NCBI RefSeq assembly: GCF_047922965.1
Contig: NZ_CP150481.1
Coordinates: 1,116,001-1,180,000 of the forward strand
DNA: 64,000 bases
Direction: 5' to 3'
Source: Neptunicella plasticusilytica
Lineage (GTDB): Bacteria > Pseudomonadota > Gammaproteobacteria > Enterobacterales > Alteromonadaceae
Shown one piece after another: positions 16,663 through 25,761 of the stretch; position 1 is the stretch's first letter, and each line of letters begins with the position of its first letter. The notes under the pieces are model-generated. The model was not told where the DNA came from and searched no databases. It saw only the letters and a list, made by a program, of their open reading frames with translations. A program made the position numbers and the translations under genes.

Positions 16663-16755
16663 ATAATTGATTCTGTTCCCATGTGCATGTTTATCGATTG
16701 ATTCTTGTTCCATTAAAAATGATTTAAAATCAATATGTTATATTTTTTTAACTGA

Positions 16756-16773
16756 TTGGCACAACTATCGCAA
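16756..16773 (+). promoter_or_regulatory. Sigma-54 promoter of the 16816 gene
   Basis: TTGGCACAACTATCGCAA has the invariant GG (-24), ten bases, then GC (-12). Its first 12 bases (TTGGCACAAC plus context) match the pspA promoter at 17586. About 20 bases upstream both promoters share a block resembling ATTTAAAANCAATRTGTTAT. Confidence 0.8.
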
Positions 16774-16815
16774 TAGTGACTGCGACTTAATAATTAACTT
16801 CACTAGGAGCCAATC

Positions 16816-17091
16816 ATGTTAAACAAAGTCAAAACTACAGTTGCTATTTTAGGTATGTCATTTTTAGCCAGCACTGCTGCACAAGCCCAAGAGTTTGATG
16901 TGCAAAAAATCTCGTCAGAATTGATGGCGCAGGCGGCAAAAGTGGTGGAACAGAAATTACAGAATCAGTTAGAGAACAGTGTCACCGTTGTAACTGAATC
17001 TTTAGCCGAACAGCCAGCACCCAAAGAAGAGTTTGATGTGGTGTTACATACTGAAGACGCGCCGGTCATTGTCGCAATTAATGCAGAGTAA
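16816..17091 (+). CDS. Small secreted protein under a psp-like sigma-54 promoter
   Basis: 91 aa. The signal peptide is clear: a Lys-containing start, hydrophobic core VAILGMSFLASTAA and AQA cleavage site near residue 24. The mature 65 residues are largely amphipathic helix (ELMAQAAKVVEQKLQNQLEN) followed by a short acidic beta-like tail. A strong AGGAG ribosome site precedes the ATG. No family recognised. The sigma-54 promoter resembling that of pspA suggests induction by envelope stress through PspF or a similar activator (inference). A 46-aa membrane ORF follows after five bases. Confidence 0.78.
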   Translation: MLNKVKTTVAILGMSFLASTAAQAQEFDVQKISSELMAQAAKVVEQKLQNQLENSVTVVTESLAEQPAPKEEFDVVLHTEDAPVIVAINAE

Positions 17092-17096
17092 GCTGC

Positions 17097-17237
17097 ATGA
17101 TTAGTCAGCTGGATTTACTCAGTATATTGATGGTGCCCGTCGTCGCCTATCTGGCAGGGGCAATTATTCTGACCTTGATTGAAATCAAACGTGACTCAGT
17201 TAGCGTCACTCACAGCCCGCACCAAGACAGTCAGTAA
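17097..17237 (+). CDS. 46-aa single-pass membrane protein
   Basis: Short ORF starting with ATG five bases after the preceding stop, so it is probably translationally coupled. Residues 8-30 form a hydrophobic helix (LSILMVPVVAYLAGAIILTL), followed by a charged/polar tail with His and Asp. A perfect 10-bp inverted repeat spans its stop codon. Size and topology recall small Psp-family membrane peptides such as PspB/PspD, but no sequence motif proves that. Confidence 0.62.
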   Translation: MISQLDLLSILMVPVVAYLAGAIILTLIEIKRDSVSVTHSPHQDSQ

Positions 17238-17253
17238 GTTGTAGACTGTCTTG
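17223..17253 (+). terminator. Hairpin ending the small sigma-54 operon
   Basis: CAAGACAGTC (17223-17232) and GACTGTCTTG (17244-17253) pair perfectly. The following sequence (ATCCTCATTTCCCC) is a weak T-tract. The hairpin overlaps the stop codon of the 46-aa ORF. Confidence 0.55.
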
Positions 17254-17585
17254 ATCCTCATTTCCCCTAATAGATAGATTTTCTGTTTAAACTCGTTTTA
17301 TCTGCTTAGCGTTATTTTCATTGCTGCTTTTGTGTCGCTATTAACTCAGTCGATATGACACTGGAGCCAACGCCATTTTGTCTTCTGATCCCGTCCTGAT
17401 CATATTGCTTCCAGTCCATTGTTGTATTAATCGGTGTATCCGATTTAGAAAGTGGTCAGATTTACTAACAACTTAGCTTTTTTGACTAACTACGCGGCCT
17501 CAAATGTCATTCTGTCAGTATTGAATTATTCATTCATAGTAAAAATAATCATTTAAAAACAATGTGTTATTAGTTTTCTCCAAGG

Positions 17586-17603
17586 TTGGCACAACACTTG
17601 TTA
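17586..17603 (+). promoter_or_regulatory. Sigma-54 promoter of pspA
   Basis: TTGGCACAACACTTGTTA has -24 GG and, ten bases later, GT in the -12 position, the same TTGT variant known from the E. coli pspA promoter. It lies about 60 bases before the pspA start codon. Confidence 0.85.
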
Positions 17604-17663
17604 TAGCTATTGGGAAACAACCTTAATTTTACAATTTATTTATTATTAGCGTGGAGAAATAAA

Positions 17664-18323
17664 ATGGGAATGTTTACCCGAATCAGCGATATCGTTCAAT
17701 CCAATATCAACGCCATCCTGGATAAAGCCGAAGATCCGCAAAAAGTGATCCGCCTTATTGTCCAGGAAATGGAAGAAACCATGGTTGAGGTACGTTCACT
17801 AGCGGCTAAACAGCTGGCTGAAAAGAAAGTACTGGTACGTCAACGCAATAGACTGGAAGCCAAACAAACAGAATGGCAGCAAAATGCCGAGCTGGCGTTA
17901 TCTAAAGGTCGTGAAGATCTGGCCCGCTCAGCATTAGCAGAAAAGCAGGCTGTACTGCAAAAGCTAGCAGAGTTGGATAAGCAGCTTGATGCGGTGAATG
18001 AAAACATCAGTCAATTGCAGGCAGATAGTGGCAGATTGGCCGAGAAGATGGTTGAAGTACGCGCCAAGCAACAGTCAATCTCAATCCGTCAGCAATCCGC
18101 GTCGGTGCGTCTGAAAGCCAAAGTACAAACCAGTACTGAGCAGATGGCCCATTCGATTGAGCGATTTGAGCATTATGAACGCCGGATTGATCAGCTTGAA
18201 GCTCAGGTCGAGGCGTACGAACTCAGTGATGGTCAGGACAGTCTGGTCAAAGAGTTCAACAAATTGCAGCAAGATGAGCAATTAGAAGCAGAGTTAGCCG
18301 AGCTGAAGAAGAAAGTGGCCTAA
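17664..18323 (+). CDS. pspA: Phage shock protein A
   Basis: Peripheral inner-membrane effector of the envelope-stress response (ESCRT-III/Vipp1 superfamily), and in classical systems an inhibitor of the sigma-54 activator PspF. The start MGMFTRISDIVQSNINA is chosen because it matches the PspA N-terminal amphipathic helix and has a GGAG site; the open frame runs 18 codons further upstream without support. The conserved segment DKAEDPQKVIRLIVQEMEET follows, and most of the protein is coiled coil (residues 25-215). 219 aa, normal. It heads an operon with pspC and a further membrane gene; pspF was not seen in the window. Confidence 0.95.
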   Translation: MGMFTRISDIVQSNINAILDKAEDPQKVIRLIVQEMEETMVEVRSLAAKQLAEKKVLVRQRNRLEAKQTEWQQNAELALSKGREDLARSALAEKQAVLQKLAELDKQLDAVNENISQLQADSGRLAEKMVEVRAKQQSISIRQQSASVRLKAKVQTSTEQMAHSIERFEHYERRIDQLEAQVEAYELSDGQDSLVKEFNKLQQDEQLEAELAELKKKVA

Positions 18324-18396
18324 TGATCCTGTTTAACTATTACAATTGGCGGCATCTTGCTGGTGCCGCTGCCAGATTAATATGTGGGAGTACCTT

Positions 18397-18600
18397 ATGA
18401 AAGATTATTTTGATAACACCAACAGTTTGTACAAAGTACAGTTTGGCAAAAAAGTGAGTGGTGTTTGTGCTGGTTTAGCTCGCTACTGGAATACCGAAGT
18501 ATGGATCATCCGGGCGGTAGCACTAATCAGTTTACTGTTGTTTCCGGTGCCTACAGCCATTGCTTACTTGCTAGCCGTTATATTATTACCTAGCCGCTAG
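18397..18600 (+). CDS. pspC: PspC-domain protein
   Basis: 67 aa with the PspC signature: a short cytoplasmic N-tail, then the block KKVSGVCAGLARYWNTE and one hydrophobic hairpin/helix (VWIIRAVALISLLLFPVPTA). It is shorter than E. coli PspC (119 aa) and lacks the periplasmic C-terminal leucine-zipper region. The start at 18397 has a GGGAG site; upstream in-frame codons are unsupported. PspC helps recruit PspA to the membrane and activate the response. No pspB lies between pspA and pspC. Confidence 0.88.
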   Translation: MKDYFDNTNSLYKVQFGKKVSGVCAGLARYWNTEVWIIRAVALISLLLFPVPTAIAYLLAVILLPSR

Positions 18601-18611
18601 GAGATAATGTC

Positions 18612-18944
18612 ATGTTCAAGAATCTGATTATTGCAGTGCTGGTGGCGATTATAGTGACCTGGTGCTTCGGCGAGGTTATCAGTGACTGGGGACACGTCAT
18701 GGTATCGGTCGGGGACGAACACTTGAGCGGTATTACCGGATGGATATCCTTTGCAGTGGTTGGCGTGATTATGCTGCTGTTAGGTTTTTTCCTGGCTATT
18801 AGCATGTTGGGAGTGTTGCTGTTTGTCGCCTGTGTTGTGGTCGGAACAATTTTTGTCGCCGGTGCAGCAAGCCTGTGGCCGGTGGTGTTAATGGCAATTG
18901 TCATTATCTGGTTGGTCAAAGATCGCAAAGAAGTTACAGATTAA
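18612..18944 (+). CDS. Unknown three-to-four-helix membrane protein in the psp operon
   Basis: 110 aa and very hydrophobic: segments at about residues 3-20, 44-66, 66-86 and 88-103. A charged C-terminus (KDRKEVTD) ends the protein. The start is 11 bases after the pspC stop with an AGGAG site, so it belongs to the psp operon. The family is not recognised. Its position where pspB/pspD/pspG functions are usually encoded suggests an accessory psp membrane component (inference). Confidence 0.75.
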   Translation: MFKNLIIAVLVAIIVTWCFGEVISDWGHVMVSVGDEHLSGITGWISFAVVGVIMLLLGFFLAISMLGVLLFVACVVVGTIFVAGAASLWPVVLMAIVIIWLVKDRKEVTD

Positions 18945-19014
18945 CCCCAAATCCGGCTTGGTTTCTGCAGTGATTTGCTGAATAATTTCGCTAAATCATA
19001 CTCTGGAGATGAAA

Positions 19015-19446
19015 ATGCGTGTATTGCTGTTGGTGTTAGTCTGTCTTGTAACTACCGGTGCTGCCGCCGAACTGAATATTTCGCAGGCCGTTGTTCGCCT
19101 TCTGCCACCGGGAGTGCCCAATACCTCCGCCTACTTCAAAATAGAAAATACCGGTAAAACCGATCGCATTATTGTGGCGGCACAAAGTGACGTTGCTGGT
19201 AAAGTCGAATTACACGCGCACATGATGCACAACGATATGATGCGTATGATGCAACAGGAAAATGTTATTATTCCCGCCGGAGAAACGGTTATGTTTGAAC
19301 CTGGCGGACTGCATTTGATGCTGTTTGATCTTAAACAGCCGCTAAAGCTGGATCAGGACGTCAAGCTTACTTTGAGTCTGCAAGATGGTGAAACTTTGTC
19401 CTTTTCGGCTAAGGTTAACAAACCCGAATCACATTCCCATCATTAG
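19015..19446 (+). CDS. PCu(A)C-type periplasmic copper chaperone
   Basis: 143 aa. Signal peptide (cleavage near TGAAA, residue 18) and a cupredoxin-like domain. The Cu(I) motif H-x10-M-x21-H-x-M is complete: H67, M78, H100, M102. The family delivers copper to the CuA site of cytochrome oxidase. A Met/His-rich loop and a C-terminal His-rich tail (SHSHH) could bind extra copper. The second ATG (19015) is chosen because the GGAG site directly abuts the first ATG at 19009. It follows the psp operon by 70 bases and may be separate. Confidence 0.9.
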   Translation: MRVLLLVLVCLVTTGAAAELNISQAVVRLLPPGVPNTSAYFKIENTGKTDRIIVAAQSDVAGKVELHAHMMHNDMMRMMQQENVIIPAGETVMFEPGGLHLMLFDLKQPLKLDQDVKLTLSLQDGETLSFSAKVNKPESHSHH

Positions 19447-19536
19447 GATTGTTAATTTTTAGTCGTCACCAGCAGTGGCGAATATCTAAAAGAAACAGCC
19501 TCTAGGAACGGCCCAAATAAAGTCTGGAGAACGATT

Positions 19537-20529
19537 TTGAAACAATATTTAACCAGTAAGTGGATTATCATCAGCTTGTCTGTGTTGGTGCTTTTATTTT
19601 ATATCATTGCCGTTTACTGGAGCTTTGAACCTGATCAGTTTGATCCAAGACAGACAGCCTATCAACAGTTGCCCGACAGCGGGACTAAACCGGTGCCCGG
19701 CTTTATTCTGACTTCAACCTTGATTAAGGTATCCGAAACCTTATTGGATAAGCGCGGCGGATATCTGTCTAACGACGTATTGCCTCCGGGTGTGCTTATG
19801 GACAATATACCCTCCTGGGAATTTGGGGCACTGGAAATGATCCGTGATCTGTCATTGTCAATGCGCAGGGATTTTAGTCGATCCCAGTCCCAGTCGCGGG
19901 AAAATGCCGAGCTGGTTAAAGCCCAACCTAAATTTAATATCGACCATCGAGGTTGGTTACTTCCGTCCGCCGAATCCCAATATCAGGAAGGTATTGACGC
20001 TTTGATCCGATATCGCCAGGAATTGCTCAATACCGCTGATAATTCAGCCCAGTTTTATACTCGAGCAGACAATTTGCGTGACTGGCTAAAGCAGGTCGAA
20101 AAGCGTCTAGGCAGTTTATCGCAACGTTTAAGCGCGAGTGTAGGACAAGAGAGTATCAATACTGATCTGGCGGGCGATAACGCCGCCAAGCAATCCTCAC
20201 CTAGCCGAGATCGGGAGTATCTGAAAACCAGTTGGTGGGATTTAGATAACGTTTTTTATGAATCTCGCGGTGCCTGCTGGGCCTTACTGCACTTTCTCAA
20301 GGCGGTAGAAGTCGAGTTTGCCGATGCGCTGGAGAAGAAAAACGCTCTCGTCAGTTTGCGTCAGATTATTCGTGATCTTGAAGCGACCCAGCAAACAGTC
20401 TGGAGTCCGATGATTTTGAATGGTAGCGGCTTTGGGACGATGGCGAATCATTCACTGGTAATGGCAAACTATATTTCGCGTGCGAATGCTGCTTTAATTG
20501 ATTTAACTGAATTGCTGATGCAAGGATAA
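19537..20529 (+). CDS. DUF2333 family inner-membrane protein
   Basis: 330 aa. One N-terminal transmembrane helix (residues 9-28), then a periplasmic helical domain. The segment DKRGGYLSNDVLPPGVLMDN (about 72-91) followed by IPSWEFG is the DUF2333 hallmark. Function unknown in the family. The next gene starts three bases after its stop, so the two form an operon pairing an inner-membrane-anchored protein with an outer-membrane barrel. Confidence 0.88.
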   Translation: MKQYLTSKWIIISLSVLVLLFYIIAVYWSFEPDQFDPRQTAYQQLPDSGTKPVPGFILTSTLIKVSETLLDKRGGYLSNDVLPPGVLMDNIPSWEFGALEMIRDLSLSMRRDFSRSQSQSRENAELVKAQPKFNIDHRGWLLPSAESQYQEGIDALIRYRQELLNTADNSAQFYTRADNLRDWLKQVEKRLGSLSQRLSASVGQESINTDLAGDNAAKQSSPSRDREYLKTSWWDLDNVFYESRGACWALLHFLKAVEVEFADALEKKNALVSLRQIIRDLEATQQTVWSPMILNGSGFGTMANHSLVMANYISRANAALIDLTELLMQG

Positions 20530-20532
20530 CTG

Positions 20533-21288
20533 ATGAAAAAAACGCTTTTTTTGACCGCCGCGCTGGCCATGACGACAGGTGCAGTCAACGCAGATACAGT
20601 ATTAGGTGTTTATGCCGGTGTACAAGGCTGGAATGTTGATGCTAATGGCGGTTTTGCCGATGACAGCAATTTGGCTGACTTTTCCTTTGATAAAGAAACC
20701 AAATCCTCTTTTTACGTCGCGCTGGAACATCCGGTTCCGTTAGTGCCTAACCTGAAAATACGTCGCACCAATATTAATAACAATGGCAGTGCTACCTTGA
20801 CCAGTAGTTTTACCTTTGATGGCCAGAATTTTACTGCGGACTCCAACCTGATTACCGATATCGATTTAACCAATACTGACTACGTGTTGTATTACGAACT
20901 GTTTGATAACGATTTGTTCAGTTTTGATTTTGGTTTAAATATCAAGGACGTCGAAGGGAATATTTTTGTTCAGAATGTTGATAACACCAGCCAGACTGGT
21001 AGCGAAAATTTTGACGGTTTTATTCCTCTTTTGTACAGCAAAGTAACTGCCGAGATGCCGCTAACCGGTTTAGGTTTTTATGCCGAAGGCAATTATTTGT
21101 CGATTGACGATCATAAGGTGTATGAGTATCAGGCGGCGATTACCTATAACATGATGGACAATCTGGCTATTGATATGACCCTGCAACTGGGATATCGATC
21201 CTTCATGCTGGAGCTGGATGATCTGGACGGGGTCTATTCAGATCTTGAATTCAAAGGGCCGTTCGCTGGAGTTGAAGTGCATTTTTAG
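20533..21288 (+). CDS. TIGR04219-type outer-membrane beta-barrel protein
   Basis: 251 aa. The signal peptide ends at VNA (about residue 20). The mature protein starts with GVYAGVQGWN, alternates short strands and Asp/Asn-rich loops, and ends in the barrel signature FAGVEVHF with a C-terminal Phe. This pattern matches the TIGR04219 outer-membrane family of unknown function, common in Shewanella and relatives. It is translationally close to the DUF2333 gene. Confidence 0.85.
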   Translation: MKKTLFLTAALAMTTGAVNADTVLGVYAGVQGWNVDANGGFADDSNLADFSFDKETKSSFYVALEHPVPLVPNLKIRRTNINNNGSATLTSSFTFDGQNFTADSNLITDIDLTNTDYVLYYELFDNDLFSFDFGLNIKDVEGNIFVQNVDNTSQTGSENFDGFIPLLYSKVTAEMPLTGLGFYAEGNYLSIDDHKVYEYQAAITYNMMDNLAIDMTLQLGYRSFMLELDDLDGVYSDLEFKGPFAGVEVHF

Positions 21289-21489
21289 TCCTTGTTGTGA
21301 CCCGTCAGCACCTTGATGGGTCATTGTTACTACTTGTTTAAAGCTCAAAATTTTATCCGTTCAGTTTTCATTCCATCCCATTAAGTTTAAAAAGTAATAA
21401 AAAATTTGTATTTATTCTTTCCCGTTATTCCTTGCGAGCATTATCCTTCACAACATTATTAAAAACCGAAAGCTCAGGTATTTTTCCCT

Positions 21490-23295
21490 ATGTCTTTACA
21501 ATCCGAAGCTCTGACGTCTTCTGGTTCGCTGCTAACTGAAAGCCAGTGGCTGGCGCTAAACCAGGTCATTAGCACACTCAATGCGCAGCAATTAACCTGG
21601 GTGAGCGGCTATTTAGCCGGACTGGCGCAATCTGGAATGGCGGTTCCGCAGCCTCAGGTTCAACCTGCTGGTAAGGCCTCATTAACTATTTTATATGGCT
21701 CGCAAACCGGTAATGCCAAAGGTGTGGCTACCGAATATAAAGCCAAAGCCGAAAGTGCCGGTTTACAAGTGAGCCTGGTTAATATGGCTGACTATAAACC
21801 GCGTCAGATTAAAAATGAGACCCATCTGTTAGTGATTGTCAGTACTCACGGTGAGGGTGATGCGCCGGATGATGCCATTGAATTACACGAGTTTTTAGGC
21901 AGTAAAAAAGCCCCTAAACTGGATTCGCTTAAATTTGCAGTTGTGGGCTTAGGTGACAGCAGTTATGAATTTTTCTGCCAGACTGGTAAAGATTTTGAAC
22001 AACGTTTGAGCGCTTTAGGCGCCAAGCCTTTGTTTGAACGTCTGGATTGTGATGTTGATTATGACGAGCAGGTCAGCCAATGGTCCGAGCAATTTACTGA
22101 CAAACTCAAACCGGAGTTAAAGTCTGGTGCTTCTTCCCAGGTTGTTGCTTTGCCCGGAGTTAATTTGGCGGCAGGCGTTAGCCAATATTCCAAGAAGAAT
22201 CCTTTTGCAGCCACCTTGACTGAATGCCAGAAAATTACCGGACGCGATTCGGTTAAAGATATTCGCCATATTGAGATATCGCTTGAAGATTCCGGTTTAC
22301 AGTATCAACCGGGCGATGCGTTAGGTGTCTGGTTCAGTAACGATCCTGCTCTGGTTGATGATTTGCTGGCATTGCTCAAGCTTGATGGCAGCGAAGAGAT
22401 CAATTTGGCCGACGAAAAACTTAGTCTGCGCGATGCGTTAGTGGATAAGCTGGAACTGACCCAGAGTTACCCCAAATTTGTCGAAGCTTATGCCGAGTCA
22501 ATTGACAGTGAAGCCTTGAAATCTTTACTGGCTGATAAAACGGCACTCCGCAATTATTTAGCCGAACGTCAAATTATTGATATTGTTAGAGAATATCCAG
22601 GAACCTTGTCTTCTGAGCAGTTGTTGCTTGGCCTGCGTGCGATTACGCCGCGCCTGTATTCTATTGCGTCCAGCCAGGCAGAAGTGGAAGACGAAGTACA
22701 TCTAACTGTTGCGTTGGTTGAATATGATGCCTTTGGCCATTCCCATCAGGGAGGGGCGTCTGGCTTTTTGTCGGAACGTTTGCAAGAAGACCAGCAGGTT
22801 AAGGTGTTTATCGAGCATAACGACAACTTCCGTTTACCGGCCAATCCGGACACGCCAGTGATTATGATTGGTCCCGGCACCGGGATTGCACCGTTTCGCG
22901 CTTTTATGCAGCAACGTCAAGCTGATGATGCCAGTGGTAAAAACTGGTTGTTTTTCGGTAACCCCAATTTTACCCAGGATTTTCTGTATCAAACAGAATG
23001 GCAGGCGTTAGTCAAAGACGGTGTGTTAAGCAAAGTGAGTTTGGCGTTTTCACGCGATCAGGAACAAAAGATCTATGTTCAGCATCGTCTGCGCGAGCAA
23101 GGCAAAGAAGTGTTTGAATGGTTGCAGCAGGGCGCACATTTATACTTGTGTGGTGACGCCGAGCGGATGGCCAAAGATGTGGATGCGGCATTGATTGATA
23201 TTGTTGCTGAACATGGCAATAAATCCGACGATCAAGCAAAAGAATATATCAATGAATTACGTAAAGCCAAGCGCTACCAGAAGGATGTTTATTAA
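21490..23295 (+). CDS. cysJ: Assimilatory sulfite reductase flavoprotein subunit
   Basis: 601 aa; carries electrons from NADPH via FAD and FMN to the CysI haemoprotein. An N-terminal flavodoxin domain (ILYGSQTGNAKG, STHGEGDAPDD, GLGDSSYEFFC) binds FMN. The ferredoxin-reductase-type half shows the FAD motif RLYSIASS and the NADPH motifs GPGTGIAPFRAF and CGDAERMAKDV; it ends in the typical YQKDVY. The stop overlaps the cysI start by one base (TAATG), so the subunits are co-translated. Confidence 0.97.
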   Translation: MSLQSEALTSSGSLLTESQWLALNQVISTLNAQQLTWVSGYLAGLAQSGMAVPQPQVQPAGKASLTILYGSQTGNAKGVATEYKAKAESAGLQVSLVNMADYKPRQIKNETHLLVIVSTHGEGDAPDDAIELHEFLGSKKAPKLDSLKFAVVGLGDSSYEFFCQTGKDFEQRLSALGAKPLFERLDCDVDYDEQVSQWSEQFTDKLKPELKSGASSQVVALPGVNLAAGVSQYSKKNPFAATLTECQKITGRDSVKDIRHIEISLEDSGLQYQPGDALGVWFSNDPALVDDLLALLKLDGSEEINLADEKLSLRDALVDKLELTQSYPKFVEAYAESIDSEALKSLLADKTALRNYLAERQIIDIVREYPGTLSSEQLLLGLRAITPRLYSIASSQAEVEDEVHLTVALVEYDAFGHSHQGGASGFLSERLQEDQQVKVFIEHNDNFRLPANPDTPVIMIGPGTGIAPFRAFMQQRQADDASGKNWLFFGNPNFTQDFLYQTEWQALVKDGVLSKVSLAFSRDQEQKIYVQHRLREQGKEVFEWLQQGAHLYLCGDAERMAKDVDAALIDIVAEHGNKSDDQAKEYINELRKAKRYQKDVY

Positions 23296-25007
23296 TGAGC
23301 CAGGATAACGACAAATTAATCGTCAAAGGTCCGTTGTCTGACAATGAACGTTTAAAACGCGAAAGTAACTTTTTGCGTGGCACGCTGGTAGAAGATATCC
23401 AGAATGATCTGACTGGCGGATTTTTGGGCGATAACTTCCAGTTAATTCGTTTCCACGGTATGTATCAGCAAGATGATCGTGATATTCGTGCCGAGCGCGC
23501 CAAGCAAAAATTGGAGCCGTTACATAACCTGATGCTACGGGCACGATTGCCCGGTGGTGTGATCACACCTGAACAATGGCTGGCAGTGGACAAGTTTGCC
23601 GAAGAAGATACCATTTATGGCAGTATCCGGCTCACTACCCGTCAAACTTTTCAGTATCACGGTATTCTGAAGCGCGACATAAAAAAAGCGCATAAAGTAC
23701 TACACAAAGTCGGACTGGATTCCATTGCGACGGCGGCGGATATGAACCGCAACGTACTATGTACACCTAACCCGGTGGAATCTGAAGTTCATCAACAAGC
23801 CTATGAGTGGGCCAAAAAAATCAGTGAATACTTTTTGCCTCATGCTAATGGCTACGCGGAAGTCTGGCTGGATGGCGAGAAGACCGAAGTCGCCGAACAG
23901 GAACCGATTTTAAGCAATACTTACTTACCGCGTAAGTTTAAAACAACAGTTGTTATCCCGCCGCAAAATGATATTGACGTGCACGCCAATGATTTAAGCT
24001 TTGTAGCTATTGCCGAGCAGGGCAAGCTGGTTGGATTTAATGTGTTAGTCGGCGGCGGACTGGCGATGACCCATGGTGATACAGCGACCTTCCCGCGCAA
24101 AGCCGATGATTTTGGTTATATTCCGGTAGATAAAACCCTTGAAGTGGCTGAGGCGGTGATTACCACCCAGCGAGATTGGGGCAACCGGGTTAACCGCAAG
24201 AATGCCAAAACCAAATATACTCTTGAGCGCGTTGGCGTTGAAACCTTCAAACAGGAAGTGGAAAAACGTGCCGGCATCACCTTTGCACCCAGTAAAGCAT
24301 ACGAATTTACCACTCGTGGAGATCGTATTGGTTGGGTAGAAGGTATCGATGGTAAACACCATTTAACCTTGTTTATTGAGAACGGCCGGATTCTGGATTT
24401 CCCGGGTAAGCCGCTTAAAACCGGCTGCTGTGAAATTGCCAAGATCCATCAGGGCGATTTCCGTATCACCGCGAATCAAAATTTGATTGTGGCGGGCGTG
24501 CCGGCTGATCAGAAAGACCAGATTGAAAAAATTGCCCGGGAGCATGGGCTAATCAATGATCAGATAAGCGTTCAGCGGATTGATTCCATGGCCTGTGTTT
24601 CCTTGCCAACTTGCCCGTTAGCGATGGCAGAAGCGGAACGGATGTTACCGGATGCAGTCACTGAGCTGGAAGGTATTCTGGATAAGCATGGCTTGTCCGG
24701 TGAAAGCGTTATTTTCCGCGTAACCGGTTGTCCCAATGGTTGTGGCCGCGCCATGCTGGCCGAGATTGGTCTGGTAGGCAAAGGGCCGGGCAAATATAAC
24801 CTGCACATTGGGGGAAACCGGGAAGGTACCCGGATCCCGCGGATGTATCGTGAAAATATTAGCGAGCAGCAGATAATGGCGGAAATTGATCAACTTGTCG
24901 GGCGTTGGTCCAAAGAACGTCTCGACAATGAAGCTTTCGGTGATTTTACCATTCGCGCCGACATTATTGCGCCGGTGATTGATTCTGCTAGGGATTTTTA
25001 TGACTAA
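23295..25007 (+). CDS. cysI: Assimilatory sulfite reductase haemoprotein subunit
   Basis: 570 aa; reduces sulfite to sulfide with six electrons at a coupled sirohaem-[4Fe-4S] centre. The cluster cysteines are visible as C-x5-C (CVSLPTC) and C-x3-C (CPNGC). The repeated sulfite-reductase folds show RLTTRQTFQYHG and, later, ENGRILDFPGK. An AAGGA ribosome site within the end of cysJ drives translation. Second gene of cysJIH. Confidence 0.97.
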   Translation: MSQDNDKLIVKGPLSDNERLKRESNFLRGTLVEDIQNDLTGGFLGDNFQLIRFHGMYQQDDRDIRAERAKQKLEPLHNLMLRARLPGGVITPEQWLAVDKFAEEDTIYGSIRLTTRQTFQYHGILKRDIKKAHKVLHKVGLDSIATAADMNRNVLCTPNPVESEVHQQAYEWAKKISEYFLPHANGYAEVWLDGEKTEVAEQEPILSNTYLPRKFKTTVVIPPQNDIDVHANDLSFVAIAEQGKLVGFNVLVGGGLAMTHGDTATFPRKADDFGYIPVDKTLEVAEAVITTQRDWGNRVNRKNAKTKYTLERVGVETFKQEVEKRAGITFAPSKAYEFTTRGDRIGWVEGIDGKHHLTLFIENGRILDFPGKPLKTGCCEIAKIHQGDFRITANQNLIVAGVPADQKDQIEKIAREHGLINDQISVQRIDSMACVSLPTCPLAMAEAERMLPDAVTELEGILDKHGLSGESVIFRVTGCPNGCGRAMLAEIGLVGKGPGKYNLHIGGNREGTRIPRMYRENISEQQIMAEIDQLVGRWSKERLDNEAFGDFTIRADIIAPVIDSARDFYD

Positions 25008-25743
25008 TCTGGCACTAGAGTCTTCGACCCGTCCGGAGTTTTATTCGCAGGACGAACTGGCCCGGTTAAATCTGGAGCTGGAAGGTAAAAAAGCGGATCA
25101 ACGCGTGAGTTGGGCGCTTGATCACCTGCCGCATAATATTATGTTGTCGTCCAGTTTTGGTATTCAGGCCGCCGTTATGCTGCATATGGTGACCCGCCAA
25201 TACCCGGATATTCCTGTGGTATTGACCGATACCGGTCACCTGTTTCCGGAGACCTACCGTTTTATTGATCAACTGACTGAACGCCTGAAACTCAATTTAC
25301 ACGTATACCGGGCTGAATTGTCTTCAGCCTGGCAGGAAGCCCGGATGGGAAAACTGTGGGAACAGGGGCTGGAAGGCATCGAGAAGTACAACAAGATCAA
25401 TAAAGTGGAGCCCATGCAGCGGGCTATCAATGACCTTGGGGTCAAAACCTGGTTTGCCGGATTACGCCGCTCACAGTCGGACAGTCGTGAAAAACTGTCG
25501 GTATTGCAGCAATTGGACAAGCAGTTCAAAGTCTATCCGATACTGGACTGGAGCAATAAAGATATTCATTACTACCTGCAAGATCATGATTTACCCTACC
25601 ATCCATTATGGGAACAGGGCTATGTGTCAGTTGGTGACTGGCATTCAAGCCGACCGCTGGAACTGGGTATGACCGAACAGGAAACCCGTTTTGACGGGTT
25701 AATCAGGGAATGTGGTCTCCACGAGTTTGGTGACGGCATTTAA
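25000..25743 (+). CDS. cysH: Phosphoadenylyl-sulfate (PAPS) reductase
   Basis: 247 aa; reduces PAPS to sulfite with thioredoxin, feeding CysJI. The PP-loop motif SSSFGIQAA, the DTGHLFPETY block and the C-terminal catalytic ECGLH are present. The CC...CxxC cysteines of the iron-sulfur APS-reductase type are absent, so it is the PAPS-specific form. The ATG at 25000 overlaps the cysI stop by 8 bases; the frame upstream lies inside cysI. Followed by a terminator. Confidence 0.95.
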   Translation: MTNLALESSTRPEFYSQDELARLNLELEGKKADQRVSWALDHLPHNIMLSSSFGIQAAVMLHMVTRQYPDIPVVLTDTGHLFPETYRFIDQLTERLKLNLHVYRAELSSAWQEARMGKLWEQGLEGIEKYNKINKVEPMQRAINDLGVKTWFAGLRRSQSDSREKLSVLQQLDKQFKVYPILDWSNKDIHYYLQDHDLPYHPLWEQGYVSVGDWHSSRPLELGMTEQETRFDGLIRECGLHEFGDGI

Positions 25744-25761
25744 ATAAAACCGTTTTCATAT

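Noticed and set aside
17610..17663. Upstream start for pspA
   Set aside because: Residues before MGMFTRIS do not match PspA and this start would fall at or before the sigma-54 transcription start.
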